Assembly: GCF_000158035.1 (NCBI RefSeq)
Contig: NZ_EQ973490.1
Coordinates: 227,109 to 267,121 of the forward strand
Direction of reading: 5' to 3'
From: Bacteroides cellulosilyticus DSM 14838
GTDB taxonomy: Bacteria > Bacteroidota > Bacteroidia > Bacteroidales > Bacteroidaceae
Length of the DNA: 40,013 nucleotides
Part shown: piece by piece, positions 26,015 through 33,829 of the stretch
Layout of the letters: every line of letters starts with the position of its first letter
Position numbering within the stretch: position 1 is the first letter of the stretch
Notes under the pieces: generated by a model
The model's input: only the letters and a program-made list of their open reading frames with translations
Databases searched by the model: none
What the model was told of the DNA's origin: nothing
Made by a program: the position numbers and the translations under genes

Positions 26015-27202
26015 ATGAACAGTCAGACCAAGACAAACAAGCGCATTCTTGCCCTCGACATCCTTCGCGGTGTCACCATTGCGGGCATGATTATGGTGAA
26101 CAACCCCGGCACTTGGGGACATATATATGCCCCCTTACGCCACGCCGAATGGAATGGCCTCACCCCCACCGACCTCGTCTTCCCCTTCTTCATGTTCATC
26201 ATGGGTATCTCTACCTATATCTCCCTGAAGAAATACAATTTCGAGTTCAGTCATGCAGCCGCCACGAAGATATTGAAGCGTACTATTATCATCTTCCTGA
26301 TCGGACTTGCCATCGGCTGGTTCTCCAGATTCTGTTACTACTGGGCAGGCTCCCATGAAGGTCTCAGCTTCGGCGAACAACTCTGGGCATCCGTCTGGAC
26401 TTTCGACCGCATCCGTATCCTGGGTGTCATGCAACGCCTGGCCCTTTGCTACGGTGCTACCGCTATTATTGCGCTGACCATGAAACACCGTCACATCCCT
26501 TATCTCATTGCCACATTGCTGGTAGGCTACTTCATCCTGCTGATGTGTGGCAACGGATTTGCTTACAACGAAACCAATATCCTCTCCATAGTGGATCGTG
26601 CCATCCTCACCCCCGCACACATGTACAAGGACAACGGCATTGATCCCGAAGGTCTTTTAAGCACCATCCCATCCATTGCCCATGTATTGCTGGGCTTCTG
26701 CGTGGGTCGCATGATGCTAGACAGCAATAGAGCCGAGAGCCGCGAAGCCTTACTGAATTCTCACCTGATCAAATTATTTCTGGTTGGTGCCATCCTTACT
26801 TTTGCAGGCTTTCTGCTGAGCTACGGTTGTCCTATCAACAAGAAAATCTGGTCTCCCACCTTCGTTCTCACCACTTGCGGACTGGCCTCCAGTTTCCTGG
26901 CACTGCTCATCTGGATCATCGACGTAAAAGGATACAAGAAATGGTGCACTTTCTTCGAGGCTTTTGGTGTCAACCCCCTGTTCATGTACGTTCTGGGTGG
27001 AGTACTAAGTATCCTGTTCGGCAGCATCAGCTTCCCTTGGGGCGATGGCAGCATCAGCATACACGGATTCTTATACAAGATCGTTCTTATGCCGATATTC
27101 GGTGAGACAGGCGGTTCACTGGCCTACGCACTGCTCTTTGTAGCCATCAACTGGTGCATCGGCTATCAATTGTATAAACGGAAGATATATATCAAGATAT
27201 AA
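26015..27202 (+). CDS. murT: MurT-like MurNAc inner-membrane transporter (DUF5009/acyltransferase-like)
   Basis: A 395-residue membrane protein with about ten hydrophobic helices. It begins with the DUF5009/HGSNAT-like signature ILALDILRGVTIAGMIMVNN and continues HAEWNGLTPTDLVFPFFMFIMG. In Tannerella forsythia a protein of this kind encoded beside murK and murQ (MurT) is reported to carry MurNAc across the inner membrane. The same gene order here (this gene, murK, murQ) is the main reason for the name. The superfamily also includes acetyltransferases acting on amino sugars, so a coupled modification cannot be excluded. The start follows the dehydrogenase stop by 26 bases. An inverted-repeat element of about 90 bases separates it from murK. 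Confidence 0.75.
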   Translation: MNSQTKTNKRILALDILRGVTIAGMIMVNNPGTWGHIYAPLRHAEWNGLTPTDLVFPFFMFIMGISTYISLKKYNFEFSHAAATKILKRTIIIFLIGLAIGWFSRFCYYWAGSHEGLSFGEQLWASVWTFDRIRILGVMQRLALCYGATAIIALTMKHRHIPYLIATLLVGYFILLMCGNGFAYNETNILSIVDRAILTPAHMYKDNGIDPEGLLSTIPSIAHVLLGFCVGRMMLDSNRAESREALLNSHLIKLFLVGAILTFAGFLLSYGCPINKKIWSPTFVLTTCGLASSFLALLIWIIDVKGYKKWCTFFEAFGVNPLFMYVLGGVLSILFGSISFPWGDGSISIHGFLYKIVLMPIFGETGGSLAYALLFVAINWCIGYQLYKRKIYIKI

Positions 27203-27210
27203 GAGATAAA

Positions 27211-27300
27211 GGAGTTATAGAAGTTAAAGCCGATACTTCTGCTTATAATAAAAAGACTATCGGCTCTAACTCCCAGCGAAGCGATAACTCCTCTAACTCC
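27211..27300. repeat. GGAGTTA-type inverted repeat between murT and murK
   Basis: GTTAAAGCCGATA near 27223-27235 is matched by the inverse TATCGGCTCTAAC at 27258-27270 (12 of 13 positions). The outer GGAGTTAT at 27211-27218 is inverted as ATAACTCC at 27284-27291. The element fills most of the 134-base gap and could fold in the mRNA. It lacks a T run, so it is not an obvious terminator. Confidence 0.55.
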
Positions 27301-27336
27301 TTAAAACAACAAGTAAATAATTAAACTTAAAACGAT

Positions 27337-28176
27337 ATGATATTAATAGCAGACAGTGGCTCTACAAAAACCGATTGGTGTGTTGTAGAGAAAGGTAAAC
27401 TCATCCAGCAGATTTCTACGAAAGGTACCAACCCTTTCTTTCAGTCGGAAGAGGAGATCAGTAATGAAATTGCGACAGCGCTGCTGCCCCAGTTAACGAC
27501 CAATGCCTTCGACGCTGTGTACTTTTATGGTGCCGGCTGTGGCTTCCCCGACAAAATAGCCATGGTACACCGTGCCATTATCCAACATCTCCAGGTTTCG
27601 GGCGACGAAGTGGAAGTAAATACGGACATGCTTGCCGCCGCCCGCGGACTTTGTGGACACGAACCGGGCATAGCCTGCATCATGGGCACAGGTTCCAACT
27701 CGTGTTACTACGACGGCAAACACATTGGTGCCAACGTCTCTCCCCTGGGTTTCATTCTTGGCGACGAAGGTAGCGGTGCTTGCCTGGGTAAGTTACTGGT
27801 AGGTGATATTCTGAAAAATCAGATGACTCCGGAACTGAAAGAGAAGTTCCTCAAGCAGTTCAATCTGGAACCGGCAGACATCATCGACCGTGTATACCGT
27901 AAACCATTCCCGAACCGGTTCCTGGCAAGCCTGTCTCCATTCCTCGCTCAGAATCTGAACGAGCCTTGTGTGCGCACGCTGGTGCTGAACAGTTTCAAGG
28001 CTTTCCTGAAAAGGAACGTCATGCAATACGATTATCAGCATAGCAAGGTACATTTCATCGGCTCCGTAGCATTCCATTATAAGGAGGTACTTACCGAGGC
28101 CGCACAGGAAATGGGCGTCCAAATAGGCACCATCCTCCAGAGCCCCATGGAAGGCCTGATTAGCTACCATAGCTAA
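27337..28176 (+). CDS. murK: MurNAc kinase (BadF/BadG/BcrA/BcrD-type ATPase)
   Basis: This cytoplasmic sugar kinase should convert imported MurNAc (and perhaps GlcNAc) to the 6-phosphate that MurQ uses. The ASKHA-fold motifs are in place. The phosphate-1 loop is ILIADSGSTKTDW at the N-terminus, the phosphate-2 loop is IMGTGSNSCYYDG, and LGDEGSGACLGK precedes the second half. The length of 279 residues agrees with Tannerella MurK. BadF-type GlcNAc kinases look similar, but its position 53 bases before murQ and just after the murT-like gene argues for MurNAc. No defects are seen. Confidence 0.85.
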   Translation: MILIADSGSTKTDWCVVEKGKLIQQISTKGTNPFFQSEEEISNEIATALLPQLTTNAFDAVYFYGAGCGFPDKIAMVHRAIIQHLQVSGDEVEVNTDMLAAARGLCGHEPGIACIMGTGSNSCYYDGKHIGANVSPLGFILGDEGSGACLGKLLVGDILKNQMTPELKEKFLKQFNLEPADIIDRVYRKPFPNRFLASLSPFLAQNLNEPCVRTLVLNSFKAFLKRNVMQYDYQHSKVHFIGSVAFHYKEVLTEAAQEMGVQIGTILQSPMEGLISYHS

Positions 28177-28190
28177 TCACCCCAGCCTCC

Positions 28191-28218
28191 ATAAATCATA
28201 AATTATAAATCATAAATC
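28191..28218 (+). repeat. TAAATCATAAAT repeat before murQ
   Basis: ATAAATCATAAATTATAAATCATAAATC fills half of the 53-base murK-murQ gap. It is the longest copy of the AT-rich motif also found at 8909 and 21515. Confidence 0.55.
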
Positions 28219-28229
28219 TCATCATCATC

Positions 28230-29051
28230 ATGGCATTCGTAAAAATATCAGAGCAACCTTCGCTCTACAACGACTTGGAAAAGAAATCTGTCCGCGAAAT
28301 ATTGGAGGACATCAACACAGAAGACCAGAAAGTAGCATTGGCTGTTCAAAAAGCCATCCCACAGATTGAGAAACTGGTGACACAAATCATTCCGCGCATG
28401 AAGCAAGGCGGACGCATCTTTTATATGGGAGCTGGCACCAGTGGTCGCCTGGGTGTGCTGGATGCATCAGAAATTCCTCCAACATTCGGTATGCCTCCTA
28501 CACTCGTCATCGGACTGATAGCAGGCGGTGATACAGCTTTGCGTAACCCGGTGGAAGATGCGGAGGACGATATGCGTCGCGGTTGGGAAGAGTTAGTTGA
28601 ACGTAACATTACGGATAAAGATACCGTCATCGGCATTGCTGCTTCCGGCACGACTCCTTACGTTATCGGCGCCATGCAGAAAGCACGTGAGCACGGCATT
28701 CTTACAGGCTGCATCACCAGCAACCCCGACTCTCCGATGGCGGCTGAAGCAGATGTTCCCATCGAAATGATTGTAGGACCAGAATATGTAACAGGAAGCT
28801 CACGCATGAAATCGGGTACGGGACAGAAAATGATACTGAACATGATTACCACTTCCGTCATGATACAACTGGGCCGCGTGAAAGGTAATAAGATGGTGAA
28901 CATGCAGCTGAGTAACCAGAAATTAGTAGACCGTGGTACCCGCATGATCGTAGAAGAACTGGGATTGGACTATGGAAAGGCAAAGGCACTGTTGCTAATG
29001 CATGGTTCAGTGAAAAAGGCAGTAGATGCTTATAGGGGGGTAACATTATGA
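28230..29051 (+). CDS. murQ: N-acetylmuramic acid 6-phosphate etherase
   Basis: MurQ cleaves the lactyl ether of MurNAc-6-phosphate to give GlcNAc-6-phosphate and D-lactate. The SIS-domain motif is complete: FYMGAGTSGRLGVLDASEIP, with Glu81 matching catalytic Glu83 of the E. coli enzyme, and NPVEDAED, with Glu112 at the position of Glu114. IGIAASGTTPYVIGA and TGSSRMKSGTGQKM complete the sugar-phosphate site. At 273 residues it is slightly shorter at the C-terminus than E. coli MurQ (298). Its last four bases (ATGA) overlap the start of the next gene, so the two are translationally coupled. Confidence 0.96.
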   Translation: MAFVKISEQPSLYNDLEKKSVREILEDINTEDQKVALAVQKAIPQIEKLVTQIIPRMKQGGRIFYMGAGTSGRLGVLDASEIPPTFGMPPTLVIGLIAGGDTALRNPVEDAEDDMRRGWEELVERNITDKDTVIGIAASGTTPYVIGAMQKAREHGILTGCITSNPDSPMAAEADVPIEMIVGPEYVTGSSRMKSGTGQKMILNMITTSVMIQLGRVKGNKMVNMQLSNQKLVDRGTRMIVEELGLDYGKAKALLLMHGSVKKAVDAYRGVTL

Positions 29052-30907
29052 AACTCCTCTCTTCCTTTTTCTTCATTGTATTGCTTGCCCTGCAAGCCAA
29101 TGCACAATCCTTACAACGTGTTGCCCCCGAACAAGTCGGCATGGATTCCCGTCATTTGTTGTACGCTGACGAAGCGATAGAAACCGCCATCGCCAATAAA
29201 GACATTCCCGGTGCCGTACTCGCTGTAGTACGCAACGGGAAGATGGCCTACCTCAAAGCATACGGCAACAAGCGTGTGTACCCTAACACCGAGCCTATGA
29301 CTGTAAACACTATTTTCGATATGGCTTCATGTAGTAAATCCATGTCCACTGCCATCTGTACCCATATCCTGGCAGAACGCGGTAAGCTCCGTCTCTTGGA
29401 TCCCGTCAGCCTCTACATACCTGAATTTAAGTCCTGGGTGAGCGAAGACGGAAAAGATAAGAAAATCATCCGCATCGCCGACCTGTTGACACATACTTCC
29501 GGTCTCCCCCCTTATGCCCCAACCAGTGAATTGGAAAAACAATATGGTTCCCCCAGTCCCAACGGAATGATAGAGTACATAGCCAACTGCCGCCGCGACT
29601 TCAAGCCGCAGACCGACTTCCAATACAGTTGCCTTAACTACATTACCCTGCAACGCATCATCGAAACCGTCAGCGGACAATCCTTACGTGACTTCGCTCG
29701 CGAAAATCTATTTGATGTATTAGGTATGGCCCATACCGACTATCTCCCCTGCAAGCGCGATAAGGATGGGAAATGGATCAATACAGCAGATGCCCATTGG
29801 GCAACCTCTACCGAAGGTGACTGGCATAGCCTCATCGCTCCTACCGAGAAGCAATCCGACGGCAGCGTCCTCTGCGGACAAGTACACGATCCACTCGCCC
29901 GTGTCATGAATGGTGGTATTTCCGGCAATGCCGGCGTATTCTCTTGTGCCGAAGACATAGCTGTCCTCTGCGCCGCCCTGCAAAACGGCGGAGAATGGAA
30001 CGGACACCGCATCCTCAGCCCATTGGGAGTAAAAGCTATACGTACCGTCCCCCGTGCCACTGCTACATTAGGACGCACTTTAGGATGGGATAATTTCACC
30101 GCCTACGCTTCCAATAACGGAGATTATTTTAGTCCGAACACCTACGGGCACACCGGATACACCGGTACTTCCATCATCATAGATCCGGACAACGATACTT
30201 CCGTCATCCTGCTCGTCAATGCCGTGCATCCCGAAGACGGTCACAGCATGGTTCGTCTGCGCTCTCTGATAGCCAATGTCGTTGCAGCTTCTATCTATCC
30301 CACCCCACGTATTTATACGGATCATTATTATAAGCGCTTCCTCCAATTCATGGATGAACCTGCCATTACCTCCAAAGACATCGTCATGGTGGGCAACAGC
30401 CTTACAGAAGGTGGCGGCAACTGGAACACCCGCCTCAACAAGAAAAACATCCGTAACCGTGGTATCATCGGTGACGAAGTTATGGGCATTTACGACCGTC
30501 TACACCAGATACTTCCGGGACACCCAGAGAAATTATTCCTCCTTGCCGGTGTCAATGACATCTCACACGACCTCACAGCCGACAGCATCGTCAGTATGAT
30601 ACGCATGACCGTAGAGCGCATTCAGCGTGAATCTCCTAATACGAAACTCTACCTGCAAAGTCTCCTGCCTTTCGATGAGAGCTTCGGACGTTACAAAAAG
30701 CTAACCGGGAAAACCGACATGGTTCCCGAAATCAATGCACAACTGGAAGTTTTAGCTAAAGATCACAAAATTACATTCATCAACCTCTTCCCGTTATTTA
30801 CAGAGAAAGGCACGAATGTGCTTCGCAAAGAATTGACCAGTGACGGCTTACACCTGAATGAAGAAGGATATAAAATTTGGGTGAAAGCGTTGAAAAAGAA
30901 GATGTAG
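29048..30907 (+). CDS. Secreted serine hydrolase (class C beta-lactamase fold) fused to an SGNH/GDSL hydrolase
   Basis: Residues 1-20 are a signal peptide. The first enzyme domain (about 25-405) has the serine beta-lactamase/AmiE-like motifs: SCSK with Ser94 and Lys97, YSC at 193-195 in place of the usual Y-x-N, and HTG (GHTGYTGTS) in place of KTG. The second domain (about 430-619) is an SGNH hydrolase with VGNSLTEGG, NRGIIGD, LLAGVND and the D-x-x-H block DGLHLNEEGY. In Bacillus subtilis the murQ/namZ gene cluster includes AmiE, a beta-lactamase-fold enzyme that removes stem peptides, which is a good model for the first half. SGNH proteins include peptidoglycan O-acetyl esterases, a possible role for the second half. 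It is coupled to murQ by a 4-base overlap and is the last gene of the run. Confidence 0.87.
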   Translation: MKLLSSFFFIVLLALQANAQSLQRVAPEQVGMDSRHLLYADEAIETAIANKDIPGAVLAVVRNGKMAYLKAYGNKRVYPNTEPMTVNTIFDMASCSKSMSTAICTHILAERGKLRLLDPVSLYIPEFKSWVSEDGKDKKIIRIADLLTHTSGLPPYAPTSELEKQYGSPSPNGMIEYIANCRRDFKPQTDFQYSCLNYITLQRIIETVSGQSLRDFARENLFDVLGMAHTDYLPCKRDKDGKWINTADAHWATSTEGDWHSLIAPTEKQSDGSVLCGQVHDPLARVMNGGISGNAGVFSCAEDIAVLCAALQNGGEWNGHRILSPLGVKAIRTVPRATATLGRTLGWDNFTAYASNNGDYFSPNTYGHTGYTGTSIIIDPDNDTSVILLVNAVHPEDGHSMVRLRSLIANVVAASIYPTPRIYTDHYYKRFLQFMDEPAITSKDIVMVGNSLTEGGGNWNTRLNKKNIRNRGIIGDEVMGIYDRLHQILPGHPEKLFLLAGVNDISHDLTADSIVSMIRMTVERIQRESPNTKLYLQSLLPFDESFGRYKKLTGKTDMVPEINAQLEVLAKDHKITFINLFPLFTEKGTNVLRKELTSDGLHLNEEGYKIWVKALKKKM

Positions 30908-30924
30908 ACTCCTCTATAAACACA

Positions 30925-30952
30925 AGAGGCTGCCCATAAATGAGCAGCCTCT
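30925..30952. terminator. Bidirectional hairpin terminator closing the salvage block
   Basis: AGAGGCTGC and GCAGCCTCT form a perfect 9-bp stem with a 10-base loop. It lies between the convergent serine hydrolase and FKBP genes and can serve both. Confidence 0.75.
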
Positions 30953-30978
30953 CTATCTATCTATTTTATAAAGAGCCT

Positions 30979-31647
30979 CTACTTTACTGTCTCTAATTGC
31001 ATATCAAATGTCAAAGTTGAATAACCAAGAATTGAACCATATCCGCTTTCTCCATATCCACATTGGTAAGGAATATACAATATCCAGCGTTCTTTCGTAT
31101 GCATATATTGCAATACTGTAGTCCATCCAGAAACGACACCTGTCACACTAAAAGAAGATGGAGAATCAAAGTCCGTAGGCACCTTGGCGCCCTCGCCTTC
31201 AGAAAGCAGTACGCCGCGGTCTATTGCGCTGTAACCAACAAAATTACCATCGAATCTATCCCCCAGTATTATTGTACCATAATAGTATGTCGTAACTGAC
31301 TGCGTATAAAGCGGACGCTCCCCATCGGGATTGTCTGGCGATATTTTCTTACAATAAATATACAAAGAATTCTCTGTTGTACTCTTGTAGTTATCCTTAA
31401 TAGCAAATAATTCACCTACAGGAATCTTACTAAGCTTAACAGAGTCACCGTTATCACCTTCATATTTCGCCCCTTCTATAATTCTATCAGCCCGACCACC
31501 TATGATCAGATTCAATGAATCAATATAAGCTTCATTCCGTTCTCGCCAGTTATCATACTTACCAACTTCCTCTACTTCTTCACAAGAAGTAAATACACCT
31601 GCCAAGAGTAACAGGAAAGGTAGAAATATTAAGAGTCTTTTATTCAT
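30979..31647 (-). CDS. FKBP-type peptidyl-prolyl isomerase-like lipoprotein
   Basis: A lipoprotein signal ends at Cys22 (GVFTSC), followed by EEVEEV. Acid residues straight after the cysteine resemble the Bacteroides export signal for surface lipoproteins. The last 110 residues match the FKBP fold: VSGWTTVLQYMHTKERWILYIP, then YGESGYGS and a closing STLTFDMQLETV. The N-terminal 100 residues are family-specific (DUF4827-like in appearance). It probably assists folding of exported proteins, but the isomerase activity is unproven since several aromatic site residues are hard to place. It starts 21 bases after glyS and is likely co-transcribed with it. Confidence 0.8.
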   Translation of the reverse strand: MNKRLLIFLPFLLLLAGVFTSCEEVEEVGKYDNWRERNEAYIDSLNLIIGGRADRIIEGAKYEGDNGDSVKLSKIPVGELFAIKDNYKSTTENSLYIYCKKISPDNPDGERPLYTQSVTTYYYGTIILGDRFDGNFVGYSAIDRGVLLSEGEGAKVPTDFDSPSSFSVTGVVSGWTTVLQYMHTKERWILYIPYQCGYGESGYGSILGYSTLTFDMQLETVK

Positions 31648-31668
31648 TCTATTAATTTATTGTATTAC

Positions 31669-33210
31669 TTATTGCAACCCCTTCAGCAATGAAGTGATGC
31701 TAACACGGTCTGCAATGATGTTATTCAGTTCAGCAATAGCCACACGTTCCTGTTGCATCGTATCACGATTACGCAGCGTCACGCAGTTATCTTCCAGAGT
31801 TTGGTGGTCAACAGTCACGCAGTACGGAGTACCAATGGCATCCTGACGACGATAACGTTTACCGATACTATCTTTTTCATCATATTGGCAGTGGAAGTGG
31901 AACTTCAATGAGTCGATGATCTCACGAGCCTTTTCAGGCAGACCGTCTTTCTTCACCAACGGCATTACAGCCAACTTCACAGGAGCAAGTGCGGCAGGTA
32001 ATCTCAGTACTACACGGCTTTCTCCGCTCTCCAGTTGTTCTTCGCAATAAGAAGCAGACATGATACTGAGGAACATACGGTCCACACCAATAGAAGTTTC
32101 CACAACAAACGGAGTATAACTTTCATTCGTTTCGGGATCGAAGTACTTAATATTCTTACCTGAGAACTTCTCATGCTGCGACAAGTCAAAATTCGTACGG
32201 CTATGGATACCTTCTACTTCCTTGAAGCCAAACGGCATCAGGAACTCGATATCTGTAGCTGCATTCGCATAATGAGCCAACTTATCATGATCATGATAAC
32301 GATAGTGATCATCACCGAATCCCAATGCCTTATGCCATTTCAAACGGATTTCTTTCCATTTCTTGAACCATTCCAGCTCAGTACCCGGCTTCACGAAGAA
32401 CTGCATTTCCATCTGTTCAAACTCACGCATACGGAAAATGAACTGACGGGCAACAATCTCGTTACGGAATGCCTTACCAATCTGTGCAATACCGAAAGGT
32501 ATCTTCATGCGACCGGTCTTCTGTACATTCAGGTAATTCACAAAGATACCCTGGGCTGTTTCAGGACGCAGGTAAATCTTCATGGCACCATCCGAAGTAG
32601 AACCCATCTCTGTAGAGAACATCAGGTTGAACTGACGAACTTCCGTCCAGTTCTTTGTACCGCTGATGGGGCAAACGATTTCTTCATCCAGAATAATCTG
32701 GCGAAGCTCGTCAAGGTTATTATCATTCAGAGCCTTTGCAAAACGTTCGTGCAATGCGTCGCGTTTAGCCTGGTGTTCCAATACGCGACCATTTGTGCTA
32801 CGGAACTGCGCTTCATCAAAAGCCTCTCCGAAACGCTTGGCAGCTTTGGCAACTTCTTTATTGATTTTATCGTCGTACTTTGCAAGTTGGTCTTCAATCA
32901 GCACATCGGCACGATAACGTTTCTTGGAATCACGGTTGTCAATCAAAGGGTCATTGAATGCGTCTACGTGTCCGGAAGCCTTCCAGATGGTGGGGTGCAT
33001 AAAGATAGCGGAGTCGATGCCGACAATGTTTTCGTGCAGCAACACCATGCTCTGCCACCAGTATTGTTTAATGTTGTTTTTCAGTTCCACACCCATCTGA
33101 CCGTAGTCATACACTGCTCCCAATCCGTCGTAGATGTCGCTGGAGGGGAATACGAAACCGTATTCCTTACAGTGTGATACGAGTTTCTTAAAAACGTCTT
33201 CTTGTGCCAT
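31669..33210 (-). CDS. glyS: Glycyl-tRNA synthetase, single-chain (eukaryal/archaeal type)
   Basis: This class II synthetase charges tRNA-Gly. It shows the typical start MAQEDVFKKLVSHCKEYGF, then YDYGQMGVELKNNI and a motif 2 region FRNEIVARQFIFRMREFEQ. ETSIGVDRMFLSI is motif 3. An anticodon-binding domain follows from about residue 415 (VKLAVMPLVKKDGLPEKA). The 513-residue length is normal for this type. The frame is open to 33264, but the added residues are atypical and the ATG at 33210 begins the conserved N-terminus. It reads with the FKBP lipoprotein gene as a two-gene unit. Confidence 0.96.
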   Translation of the reverse strand: MAQEDVFKKLVSHCKEYGFVFPSSDIYDGLGAVYDYGQMGVELKNNIKQYWWQSMVLLHENIVGIDSAIFMHPTIWKASGHVDAFNDPLIDNRDSKKRYRADVLIEDQLAKYDDKINKEVAKAAKRFGEAFDEAQFRSTNGRVLEHQAKRDALHERFAKALNDNNLDELRQIILDEEIVCPISGTKNWTEVRQFNLMFSTEMGSTSDGAMKIYLRPETAQGIFVNYLNVQKTGRMKIPFGIAQIGKAFRNEIVARQFIFRMREFEQMEMQFFVKPGTELEWFKKWKEIRLKWHKALGFGDDHYRYHDHDKLAHYANAATDIEFLMPFGFKEVEGIHSRTNFDLSQHEKFSGKNIKYFDPETNESYTPFVVETSIGVDRMFLSIMSASYCEEQLESGESRVVLRLPAALAPVKLAVMPLVKKDGLPEKAREIIDSLKFHFHCQYDEKDSIGKRYRRQDAIGTPYCVTVDHQTLEDNCVTLRNRDTMQQERVAIAELNNIIADRVSITSLLKGLQ

Positions 33211-33261
33211 TTTTTTGTTATATCTATTAATTTTAATCCTGTTCTTTATTAAAAAGCGCCA

Positions 33262-33269
33262 CAAAGATA
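33262..33269 (-). promoter_or_regulatory. Candidate -7 promoter box for glyS
   Basis: On the minus strand this reads TATCTTTG, an exact TAnnTTTG match about 50 bases before the glyS ATG. No TTTG is found at the expected -33 distance, so the evidence is one box only. Confidence 0.5.
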
Positions 33270-33312
33270 GGGATTTATATCATAAGTCGGGCAGGTGGGG
33301 TATTAATTTATC

Positions 33313-33564
33313 TTATCGTAACAAACTCTCACTTTGCACTTCCGTCACAATCTGTCCGATAGGATCTTCATCCGGAAAATATTTCCTGGCAGCCGACTCC
33401 GTAATAATCGCATTATTAGTTCCGGAAAATGCCGTTTCAATATCTCCTTCTTTCAACGGAAAACCAAAAAACGAGAAGAAATTGTGGTCAGTCACAAGAG
33501 AGGGCACTCCAAAGTGAACTATATTATGAAAAGTCACCCCAACATAATTGTTCTTCTCCACCAA
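33313..33564 (-). pseudogene. Remnant of a MacB/FtsX-type ABC permease gene
   Basis: About 80 codons encode FFSFFGFPLKEGDIETAF and then AIITESAARKYFPDEDPIGQ, the characteristic core of the MacB periplasmic domain in FtsX-like permeases. Such proteins are normally 400-800 residues. Here both ends are missing: the frame is bounded by stop codons and no ATG or membrane helix is present. It is a dead fragment between glyS and parC, left by deletion of a larger transporter gene. No paralogue is in the window. Confidence 0.75.
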
Positions 33565-33742
33565 TTATATATCCAATTCTGTGCCAAAGTAATATAAAGC
33601 TAATAGTCAGCCGATTGTCTAAGGGAAGTACTTATAATGGTGTTAAGGAAGTTTACACGCAGTGGAAAAAAACTGAATGTTCACCCGTTACTGACATCAT
33701 TCCTCTTAATAGTCATCACTACAAATAATTAAAAAACCTTCA

Positions 33743-33776
33743 TTTGCAGGTTTTCCCGAGAAATTTAGTAATTTTG
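33743..33776 (+). promoter_or_regulatory. Candidate parC promoter
   Basis: TTTG at 33743-33746 and TAATTTTG at 33769-33776 match the Bacteroides -33 and -7 boxes, with a spacing of 22 bases (usual 19-21). The -7 box ends 53 bases before the parC ATG. Confidence 0.55.
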
Positions 33777-33829
33777 CGTTCGACTGAAAAATTCAGTGAT
33801 TATTCAGAATAGATATTCCCGGAACAGAT

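Noticed and set aside
29048..30907. Antibiotic-resistance beta-lactamase
   Set aside because: The motifs (YSC, HTG), the SGNH fusion and coupling to murQ fit a wall-fragment hydrolase rather than a drug-resistance enzyme.
32173..33177. Long plus-strand open frame of 334 codons opposite glyS
   Set aside because: It is the antisense shadow of a well-conserved gene and has no recognisable domain.
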